A DNA stretch of 64,000 nt from Aphrocallistes beatrix (taxonomy: Eukaryota > Porifera > Hexactinellida > Sceptrulophora > Aphrocallistidae): assembly GCA_963281255.1 (NCBI GenBank), contig OY725489.1:992001-1056000 (forward strand). The letters are read 5' to 3'. The stretch's first letter is position 1; each line of letters starts with the position of its first letter. Shown here piece after piece: positions 48,401 to 55,549 of the stretch. The position numbers were made by a program, and so were the translations under genes. The notes beneath the pieces are model-generated. The model saw only the letters and a list, made by a program, of their open reading frames with translations, was not told the origin of the DNA and made no database searches.

Positions 48401-49736
48401 TCTCTCCTACCTGAACCAGGGATTGGGACTGAGTGAGGACGCAGACACAGTGTCGCGCCTCCTCACTCGTATGTGTCTAACTTCTCATCCTGACGAGAGC
48501 GGGGAGAACATTGTGGTTAGTGTTCCCCCCACTCGAGCTGACGTCATCCACCCGTGTGACGTGATGGAGGACTATGCTATCGCGTACGGGTACAACCGAA
48601 TCCCGCGTGCACTCCCCCAGATGAGCACCACAGGGGGACAGCAGCCGCTTAACAAACTGACGGACCTTCTAAGATTGGAGATGGCGCAAGCTGGCTTCAC
48701 TGAGCTGCTCACATTCACCATGTGCGCTAGGAAGGATATCTCGGATAAACTGAACATTCCTCTTAGTCAGGTCAGTCCATTCATTTATTTATAAGAGATG
48801 TAGCTTGAAAAATAAATGAGTGGCAAAGGATGAACCAAAATGAAAGAGTTTTCCATAGGCATGTAGGAGAATGGCTAACTCTTCCATTTTGAAAACTTTT
48901 GAAAAGGCTGTATCAAATACTATTACAGTACACCCTCGCTAATCCGAACACCCAGAATATAATTTTATTCGCCTTAATGCTTTGAATCGACGTTTATAAT
49001 CTTATATCTTTCAATAAGATTGAGAAATCTCGTTAAAAAGCAATCATAACAAAATAATATCTTTAATATTCTAACAATACAAATTTATATACCTAGTTAA
49101 TACCCAATATCCCATTGAATTAGTGTTATTTTACTAAAACAAATTCACTAATCCGAACGATTTTTTTAATCATTGTCATAGAGCTGTTCGGATTAGCGAT
49201 GGTGCACTGTACTTAGGACTACTTGGACCATGGATGCTAATTACTCATGAAATCATTATGTCCCATCTCCACAGATCCCAGCAGTCCATGTCGCCAATCC
49301 CAAAGCCAGCGAGTTCCAAGTAGTCCGAACTTCTCTCCTCCCCGGCATCCTCAAGACCCTGAGCTCTAACCTGATCTTCCCCAAACCGTTGCGCGTATTC
49401 GAGATATCAGACGTGGTGCATAAAACCGCGAATCGAGACGTGCAGGCAGAGAACTCACGACACCTTTGCGCTGCTTACTACAACACCACAGCTGGGTTTG
49501 AGGTGATTCACGGGCTGCTGGAGCGTGTGATGGTGCTCGTAGGTGTGAACAGGGGGAGAGGGTATGAACTCGAAGCTACAGAAGACCCATCTTTCTTCCC
49601 TGGTAGGTGTGTACAGGTTCAACTGAATGGTAAGAGCATAGGAAAATTCGGTGTGTTGCATCCTACAGTCCTGGCGAACTTCCACTTACCCATGCCTTGC
49701 TCTGTGCTGGAGATTAACATTGAGCCCATGTTGTAA
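39443..49736 (+). CDS. FARSB: Cytosolic phenylalanyl-tRNA synthetase beta subunit
   Basis: Six exons join in frame to 577 residues (human about 589): 39443-39705, 43609-43779, 46860-47054, 47591-47798, 48336-48770, 49275-49736. Diagnostic blocks in order: [17 protein letters not shown] and [14 protein letters not shown] (N-terminal), [59 protein letters not shown] (B5 domain), then LLPGILKTL and FPGRCVQVQ in the catalytic-like core, ending SVLEINIEP. With FARSA it forms the heterotetramer that charges tRNA-Phe; the beta subunit binds tRNA and has an editing region. Introns are up to 3.9 kb and hold at least five transposable elements. The start follows an in-frame region without other ATGs. 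Confidence 0.95.
39748..39812. repeat. GC-rich terminal motif (AGCGCGCTTCGCTTGC family), solo copy
   Basis: ACAAGCGCGCTTCGCTTGCT, then TGCGCTGCGCGGC and a GGACACTGCGTGTC palindrome. The same order is found at both ends of the 61948-63421 element. Only the terminal 60 bp or so are shared here. It lies in FARSB intron 1. Confidence 0.65.
41602..42479. mobile_element. Inverted-repeat element, interrupted by a hAT insertion
   Basis: Left arm: CGTAGAGGTCAAAATTG, then GGCGGGAGTGAAG and TTTGCAGTTTACCACC. Right arm, inverted: GGTGGTAAACTGCAAAT, then TTTTGACCTCTACACCG. A second palindrome inside (GACTGGTTTCGATTTTTGAA at about 41789, inverted at about 41913-41932) makes the structure nested. The hAT element at 42019-42303 is inserted within it. 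Confidence 0.72.
42019..42303. mobile_element. GC-rich hAT MITE with 8-bp target duplication
   Basis: The termini CATAGGCGTCGG and CCGACACCTATG are inverted; perfect GATTTGAG duplications lie at 42011-42018 and 42304-42311. The interior is rich in GGGCCCG/CCGGGC words, in sharp contrast to the AT-rich intron. Confidence 0.9.
42658..43166. mobile_element. hAT non-autonomous element with 8-bp target duplication
   Basis: Left end CCGTGGTGGATTAAG, right end (inverted) ATAATCCATCTCTG; perfect TCAGGTAT duplications lie at 42650-42657 and 43167-43174. GGCCCGGGG-type blocks near both ends flank an AT-rich middle. No transposase frame remains. Confidence 0.82.
45154..45470. mobile_element. Foldback element with GTAGGAATAAGACCTAAAA tandem arms
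   Basis: The left arm has four monomers of 26-28 bp (AAGTAGGAATAAGACCTAAA with ACTGCT spacers); the right arm has about six inverted monomers (TTTAGGTCTTACTCCTACTT and variants). The middle is about 65 bp. It is in FARSB intron 2. Confidence 0.8.
48136..48288. mobile_element. hAT MITE in FARSB intron 4
   Basis: The termini CAGGAGCGGATTGGGC and GGGCCAATCTGCCCCTG are inverted; the flanking duplications ATACAGTA and ATACAGCA agree at seven of eight positions. It ends 47 bp before FARSB exon 5. Confidence 0.85.
48926..49209. mobile_element. Pogo/Tigger-like MITE, copy 2
   Basis: CAGTACACCCTCGCTAATCC is inverted as GGATTAGCGATGGTGCACTG, with TA on both sides. The element is 284 bp, homologous to 6047-6347 throughout, in FARSB intron 5. 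Confidence 0.85.
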
Positions 49737-50206
49737 TAGCAATTTAGTGCAATTTTGTAGTCTATTGTGTAGTTCTATTAGATTTATTCTTTCAACTATG
49801 AACAAAATTCAGCTGAGACTAATAGCAGGATAATAGGGAGGATAATTTGTAACGGAAATAGTTAGTTGAATCAAAGCAAAAAAGTGCTACAAATAGCGGT
49901 GAATTAGTAGGAAAGCTGTGAGTAGGAATCTGGAGGGAAGGAGGCTTGTATCTTAGACTCTGCTACTATCAATTGAAATGCTGTTATAAGCTAACAGAAT
50001 TTATGTCTGCCTAACATACTTGTAAATAATGTAGATATCATGAGTGAGTGTCGAGTAGCAGATGTGAGTTGAGGTAACAAGGGTGTATGCACTTTATGAT
50101 CTGATTAGTTCATAGAGGTTTTATAATCTCAAACTATTATATTGTTTCAAAAAGATATCAATTGAGATTATTTGCAAGCAGTATAGCTTACTTTGAGTGG
50201 AATTGG

Positions 50207-51478
50207 ATGGAGAGTGTGAGTGCACATTTGAATACAAACTTCATTGATCAGATATCTCAAACTCGTAAAGCTATCCACGACGGCTTCAAACGGTCACATG
50301 AAAATCTCCGGATCAGAGAGAACTCACTCCTATCTCGAGTAGAAGAGATTGAGAAGGACTTTAATACGAAAACACAGGAAATAACCAAATTACTTGAAAC
50401 GTTGAACTCTACTAAATCTTATACCTCAGAAAACCTCATTTCTAATGAACTAAAATATGTTCAAGATATTTTCCACCAAGCAATCGATACAAAAGTTGAA
50501 AAGCTGCTAGCTAGGATGGACCACAAGATAGAGTTTGAATGGAATCCTGAATTCGAGGCTAGCATAGAAAGACTTGGGAGTATCAAGCGTAACAGTCTAC
50601 CTAACACTTCTCTCACTCACTCCTTCCTTCCTCGAGTCAAGCCCGTTGTTCCTGATTACAAAACTAAACGACTTCCTATTGCTTACTTCGGTAAGAGATT
50701 TACGGATAAGAAAGCTCCAGGAGATTTTAACAGTCCCAGGATTCTAGCTATTCACTATCAAACTGGAAACATTTACATAGCAGACAGTGACAACAATCGT
50801 ATACAAGTGTTTAACCACGAAGGAGCATTTCTATTCATGTTCAGTGAGAGAGTGGAGAATCCTACAGGAATTTGTATTTCCCTCAATAAAGTGTTTGTTA
50901 CACAATATGGCAGTAGCCGTATAAATGTGTACGAGCTAGGAGGTAAGCTATTGAAGAGTGTTGGTAGTATAGGGAGCGGCGAAAAACAATTAAATGATCT
51001 TTATGGTCTTGATATTTCCGCTGGAAATGCTATCTACGTATGTGATAGTTCTAACGATAGGGTTCAAATCTTGACAGAAGATCTCAAGTTCCATTCCATG
51101 CTAGGAATTGAAGTGTTAAATTCTCCACGTGACGTAAAGGTGATGAGAGACAGAGTGTTAGTGCTAGATCGTAGTGATCTGTGTCTGTCAGTATTCAACT
51201 CAGATCACGTTCTAACTAACAGAATCATAACACGTGGATTCGATGGACAAGTACTCAGTTCATTCTCTTTCGACGTAGATCGAGAAAATAACATTATAAT
51301 GAGTGACTATGCTAACTGTGTGACTGTGTTCAACCAGGATGGAGTCCAGATTCACAAGTTTGGTAAACGAGGTAAAGCTGTCGGAGATTTCAGTCGTCCA
51401 TATGGAATAGCACTAGATAACAAAGGTCGGATCATAGTCGTAGATCATAAGGGCACTGCTTGTCTACAGATATTCTAA
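50207..51478 (+). CDS. Coiled-coil/NHL-repeat protein A (TRIM-NHL-like, no RING or B-box)
   Basis: A single exon of 423 residues from the ATG at 50207 (the first in-frame ATG; codons upstream are not conserved in paralogue B). Residues 10-110 form a predicted coiled coil (SHENLRIRENSLLSRVEEIE). From about 170 to the end is a six-bladed NHL beta-propeller with typical blade motifs (SPRILAIHYQTGNIYIADSD, NRIQVF; RPYGIALDNKGRIIVVDHK). TRIM-NHL proteins are usually RNA- or protein-binding E3 ligases; here there is neither RING nor B-box, so ligase activity is not expected. NHL propellers often bind RNA hairpins. Its paralogue is at 53782 and a pseudogene at 38744. Confidence 0.88.
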   Translation: MESVSAHLNTNFIDQISQTRKAIHDGFKRSHENLRIRENSLLSRVEEIEKDFNTKTQEITKLLETLNSTKSYTSENLISNELKYVQDIFHQAIDTKVEKLLARMDHKIEFEWNPEFEASIERLGSIKRNSLPNTSLTHSFLPRVKPVVPDYKTKRLPIAYFGKRFTDKKAPGDFNSPRILAIHYQTGNIYIADSDNNRIQVFNHEGAFLFMFSERVENPTGICISLNKVFVTQYGSSRINVYELGGKLLKSVGSIGSGEKQLNDLYGLDISAGNAIYVCDSSNDRVQILTEDLKFHSMLGIEVLNSPRDVKVMRDRVLVLDRSDLCLSVFNSDHVLTNRIITRGFDGQVLSSFSFDVDRENNIIMSDYANCVTVFNQDGVQIHKFGKRGKAVGDFSRPYGIALDNKGRIIVVDHKGTACLQIF

Positions 51479-51833
51479 TAGCATCATAATTTTACGAAAT
51501 GCTATTCTCGTATCCATTCTTCACTTTGTGACTTAGGATTACAATATGGTGAAGAATTGTACAATATATTATGGTCAATTTCACTTATTTACTTGTAGAA
51601 GAACTTTGTATTCATTGTGATTGATCGACATTGCTATTTGCGTTTGTTCTATTTAAGAACATCTATACACTACTCTACCAAATGTTCGTACACCACAATA
51701 TTTTCCATACAAATAGCGATATTTATGGCATCCAATAGCATTGATGGGTAACAGATATACTTAATTTAGCTTCAGATTTGTTCTGCAAACTCGAATTAAT
51801 CACTCTATAATCTTTCAACTCAATGGATTGACT

Positions 51834-52282
51834 GAATAAGGCCGAATTTTCAAACTGGAATAAGGCCGAATTATTTCAAGACTGGAATAAGGCCGAATTT
51901 TCACAACTGGAAAGAGTCTAGTGATATGTACGTATGTAGTACTGAAATAAATAGGTGACAAACAAGTGAAATGTACATTTTGCTTAAAAACACCTCATCA
52001 GGCGAATTTTAAAAATATTCCACGTCAAAAACCCTTAAAATCTCTCCTGTTTCCCATCAAACCAAAAAATGCTCCCAACCTACCTTCTATTCTTTAGTTC
52101 ACAAATTAAAAACCATTCTTCCTCTAGATCCAAAATGATAATCCGACCTTATTCCAGTTTTGAAAATTTGACCTTATTCCAGTGTTGAAAATTTGACCTT
52201 ATTCCAGTTTTGAAATAATTCGGCCTTGTTCCAGTTTTGAATATTCGGCCTTATTCCAGTGTTGAAAATTCGGCCTTATTCC
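51834..52282. mobile_element. Foldback element with GGAATAAGGCCGAATTTTC tandem arms
   Basis: The left arm (51834-51905) has three monomers of 25-27 bp; the right arm (52130-52282) has about six inverted ones (GGCCTTATTCCAGTTTTGAA type). The middle is non-coding and AT-rich. It ends 285 bp before the U2AF1 start codon. Confidence 0.82.
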
Positions 52283-52429
52283 GCTTTCCCAACTCAATTA
52301 CTCTCCATCAAGGCTAAATATTTGAAACCTTCACCACCTGATGCCACCAATGATGAAAAAATATTTGCAGCTAAAGTTGAATATAATTGGTTATTATTTA
52401 TTATGGATAACTCACGCATAATTAATATT

Positions 52430-52535
52430 ACAAGGTTGCCGTGGGGGTGGCATATTATAATCGGCGAGAGTCGCCCGACTGAAGCGGGCACAGTGTCCGC
52501 AGGTTGCTCCCCGCAAGCGAGATTGTACTTATCAT
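52430..52535. repeat. GC-rich leader segment upstream of U2AF1
   Basis: A GC-rich island in AT-rich DNA with short hairpins (GCGGGCACAGTGTCCGC). In reverse complement it has CGCTTGCG and TGCGGACACTGTG, loosely like the repeat termini at 39748 and 61948. It may be the 5' UTR or part of a transposon end. Confidence 0.35.
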
Positions 52536-52567
52536 GTTTGGAACTTTGCTTGACTGAAGCAGTTATA

Positions 52568-53293
52568 ATGGCAGAGTACCTTGCCACTATCTTCAGCACA
52601 GAGAAGGACAAGGTGAACTGTTCCTTCTACTTCAAGATCGGCGCCTGCAGACACGGAGAGGGTTGCTCCCGTCTACACAACAAGCCTACCTTCAGTCAGA
52701 CAATCCTGATGCAGAATCTGTACCAGAACCCAGCCACGCGGACGCAGAACCCGGACGGGACGCTACAGACGTTCTCTCTCATGAGTGAAGAGGAGCAGCA
52801 GGAGTACTACGACACCTTCTTCGAGGACGTGTTCATCGAGCTGGAGGAGAAGTACGGAGACATAGAGGAGTTGAATGTGTGTGACAACCTCGGCGATCAT
52901 CTGATCGGGAATGTCTACGTGAAGTTTAAACGCGAGGAAGACGCAGAGAAAGCAGTTCTCTCACTCAACAACAGATGGTTCAACGGGCAGCCTATTCGCG
53001 CTGAGCTCTCTCCTGTCACGGACTTCCGCGAGGCCTGCTGCCGGCTATATGAGACTGGGGACTGTACGCGTGGCGGTTACTGCAGCTTCATGCACTTGAA
53101 AAAACCGATCTCCAAAGGTCGTTTCCAATCGTGCGGGACGAAGTTGATGCAGAGGAGTTCACGTTTCAGATCTCATTCTCTGTCCGACCGGTCTCGTAGC
53201 CCCCGCTGTCCTGATGTCAGGTCCAGGAGCAGGTCTCCCATATTCCGGTCAAAATCTCCCGGCGGGATGCGGTGTCACTCTCCCAGGAAATAA
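52568..53293 (+). CDS. U2AF1: U2 snRNP auxiliary factor small subunit (U2AF35)
   Basis: A single exon of 241 residues. In order: MAEYLATIFSTEKDKVNCSF, first CCCH zinc finger (CSFYFKIGACRHGEGCSRLH), the UHM/RRM with EEKYGDIEELNVCDNLGDH and GNVYVKF, second CCCH finger (CCRLYETGDCTRGGYCSFMH), then a short RS-rich tail. U2AF35 reads the AG at 3' splice sites together with U2AF65. The human protein is 240 residues. The linker after the second finger (KKPISKGRFQSCGTK) departs from the usual ISRELRRELYGRRRK-like sequence. Lack of introns suggests a retrocopy, but the frame is intact and all zinc ligands are present. The stop codon overlaps an AATAAA. The frame is open upstream to about 52259, but homology begins at this ATG. 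Confidence 0.92.
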   Translation: MAEYLATIFSTEKDKVNCSFYFKIGACRHGEGCSRLHNKPTFSQTILMQNLYQNPATRTQNPDGTLQTFSLMSEEEQQEYYDTFFEDVFIELEEKYGDIEELNVCDNLGDHLIGNVYVKFKREEDAEKAVLSLNNRWFNGQPIRAELSPVTDFREACCRLYETGDCTRGGYCSFMHLKKPISKGRFQSCGTKLMQRSSRFRSHSLSDRSRSPRCPDVRSRSRSPIFRSKSPGGMRCHSPRK

Positions 53294-53323
53294 AGGGAGT
53301 GGTGACTATCTCCAGAAACAGTT

Positions 53324-53640
53324 CTATGACAACCAGTTCACTGTAGAACCATGTGAAGTATGTAAATATCCCATGTAGTTACAGTTAGCATATTCTATCA
53401 ATGCTAGTCAGAACGAATATAATTTTTTACATATTTTAAGATAGTTCATTCAAGCGAATACGAGTTCGAATTTGTAAGGATGGTTGGCTAGTTATTGTAG
53501 TTGTCTCCCAAACTAACAACTAATATTAAACTCAGACCAGGAATTTTATGGTGTTAATTTTTTACAGTTTCTAAAATCACCACAGATGCTTGAATAAATA
53601 ATAAACTTTAGTTTTGAGTAACTAGAGAAATATACTACTT
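53324..53640 (+). pseudogene. FARSB: Fossil duplicate of FARSB exon 4 end and intron 4
   Basis: TATGACAACCAGTTCACTGT and ACCATGTGAAGTATG match the last 35 bp of FARSB exon 4 and its donor (47764-47803), and similarity continues, with gaps, through about 250 bp of intron 4 (for example CTCAGACCAGGAATTTTA against CTCAAACCAGGGATTTGA). The copy lies 30 bp after the U2AF1 stop and about 140 bp before NHL gene B. Confidence 0.75.
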
Positions 53641-53781
53641 AGTTGCCAATAAATATAAGGGATAATGTTAGTTGAATAAAGGGAAGATATTTAGAAACTC
53701 GAAATAACCTAAAAAACTGTATTATCACATATACGTATAGATCCATCTGATAGATTGTTTCGAGTAAATTCTTTGAATTTA

Positions 53782-55023
53782 ATGGCGAGTGCGAGTGCAC
53801 ATTTGAAAACAAACTTCATTGATCAGATATCTCAAACTCGTAAAGCTATCCACGACAGGTTCAAGCGGTCACATGAAGCTCTCCTGATCAGAGAGAACTC
53901 ACTCCTCTCTCGAGTAGAAGAGATTGAAAAGGACTTTAATACGAAAACACAGGAAATAGAAAGGTTGCTTGAAATTTTAGATGATCTCGCAAATAATGAA
54001 CTAAATGATGTTTACGATATACTTTTCAAAAAAATCGGTGCGAAACGTGAAAAGCTAGCTATCTTGGACAACATAGAGTTCGAATGGAATCCTTCTTTCG
54101 AGGCTAGCATAGAAGATCTGGGGAGTATCAAGCTTAACGGTGAGTATAAAGATTTCACTCACTCCGTCCTTCCTCAAATCAAGCCTGTCGTGCCTGATTA
54201 CCAAACTAAACAACTCCCTATCGCCCATTCTTGTAAGAAACCTACAGACCCGAAAGCTCCAGGAGAGTTTAACTGTCCAGGAAGTCTTGCTATACACTAT
54301 CAAACTGGAAACATATACATTGCTGACAAGAACAATAATCGTGTGCAAGTGTTTGACAATGAAGGAGAATTTCTATTCGTGTTCAGTGAGAGAATGAAAA
54401 AACCGATAGGCATTTGTATTTCTCTGAACAAGGTGTTTGTGACACAACTTGGTACTCATTGTATAAACGTGTACGAGCTAGAAGGTAAGCTCTTGAGGAG
54501 TGTTGGTAGTTTAGGAGGAGGGGAAGGACAATTCAATAATCCATATGGTCTTGATATCTCAGAAATAAATACTATCTACGTATGTGATAGTTCTAACGAT
54601 AGGGTTCAAATATTGACAGAAGATCTCAAGTTCCATTCCATGCTAGGAATTGAAGAGTTAAATTCTCCACGTGACGTAAAGGTGACGAGAGACAGAGTGT
54701 TAGTGCTAGATCGTAGTGATCTGTGTCTGTCAGTATTCAACTCAGATCACGTTCTAACTAACAGAATCATAACACGTGGATTAGACGGACAAGTGATCAG
54801 TTCATTCTGTTTCGACGTAGACGGAGAAAATAACATTATAATGAGTGACTATGCTCACTGTGTGACTGTGTTCAATCAGGATGGAGTCCAGATTCACAAG
54901 TTTGGTAAGCAAGTTTATCCTGTCGGAGATTTCCGCTATCCACATGGAATAGCACTAGATAACAAAGGCCGGATAATAGTTATAGATCATAAGAAGGGGT
55001 CTGCTTGTCTGAAGATATTTTGA
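53782..55023 (+). CDS. Coiled-coil/NHL-repeat protein B
   Basis: A single exon of 413 residues, start at 53782 (MASASAHLKTNFIDQ). It has the same architecture as protein A: a coiled coil (ENSLLSRVEEIEKDFNTKTQ nearly identical), a divergent linker of about 60 residues, then an NHL propeller ending ACLKIF. The propeller DNA from about 54592 to 54782 is almost identical to 51047-51240 of gene A, whereas the linker differs in length and sequence. No RING or B-box is present. The function is unknown; an RNA- or protein-binding scaffold is the likeliest role from the family. Confidence 0.88.
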   Translation: MASASAHLKTNFIDQISQTRKAIHDRFKRSHEALLIRENSLLSRVEEIEKDFNTKTQEIERLLEILDDLANNELNDVYDILFKKIGAKREKLAILDNIEFEWNPSFEASIEDLGSIKLNGEYKDFTHSVLPQIKPVVPDYQTKQLPIAHSCKKPTDPKAPGEFNCPGSLAIHYQTGNIYIADKNNNRVQVFDNEGEFLFVFSERMKKPIGICISLNKVFVTQLGTHCINVYELEGKLLRSVGSLGGGEGQFNNPYGLDISEINTIYVCDSSNDRVQILTEDLKFHSMLGIEELNSPRDVKVTRDRVLVLDRSDLCLSVFNSDHVLTNRIITRGLDGQVISSFCFDVDGENNIIMSDYAHCVTVFNQDGVQIHKFGKQVYPVGDFRYPHGIALDNKGRIIVIDHKKGSACLKIF

Positions 55024-55537
55024 TAAAATCATGTTAAATTCTAAAGGTGTTTATTTAGGTCTGCTCATTTTCGATTTTATGTACCATAAATATTACTACA
55101 ATATATATATTTAATGGATAAAGTATTATGAAGCAATTATGCACAATTCACAGTTTTCGGAGGCAAATTTTTTATTGAAATTGATATTTAGTGTATGATA
55201 TGTATTTAATGACCACATGTATTATTCAAGTAATAATTATCTAAATTAAAATTACAATATTGATTCTATCCTATCCGTGTCAAATCCTGTGTCGAATTTG
55301 TATTTAACACGGAAATAAGACCTGTGGTTATTATCGAGGCTTACTCTCTATGTTCCATGCACATTGTCCATGTCATTGGAGCATCTTCCTATGGAATTGC
55401 ACTAGTAAGCTTAGATAAAGTCTTAGTTTTGACCCATTCTAATTCGATTATTTTAGAATTTATTTACTTCGACAAATAGTTTAAGGTTTGATTTTATATT
55501 TCGTTTATACACGTGACAACAAGGTATTACTAGCACC
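55024..55537. other. Intergenic, THADA upstream region
   Basis: AT-rich; no repeat or gene is recognised. Confidence 0.5.
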
Positions 55538-55549
55538 ATGGTACAATGA
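55538..55549 (+). promoter_or_regulatory. Three-codon uORF overlapping the THADA start
   Basis: CACCATGGTACAATGA: the first ATG sits in a strong initiation context, encodes three residues and stops at TGA whose first two bases are the last two of the THADA ATG. The next ATG is the THADA start itself. Confidence 0.6.

Noticed and set aside
52430-52535. Possible structured small RNA (snRNA or spliced leader) upstream of U2AF1
   Set aside because: No Sm site, no recognisable snRNA motif and no clear promoter; it more likely is leader or transposon-derived sequence.
52259-52567. In-frame N-terminal extension of U2AF1
   Set aside because: The extra 103 codons overlap the foldback arm and a GC-rich leader, and U2AF1 homology starts exactly at the ATG at 52568.
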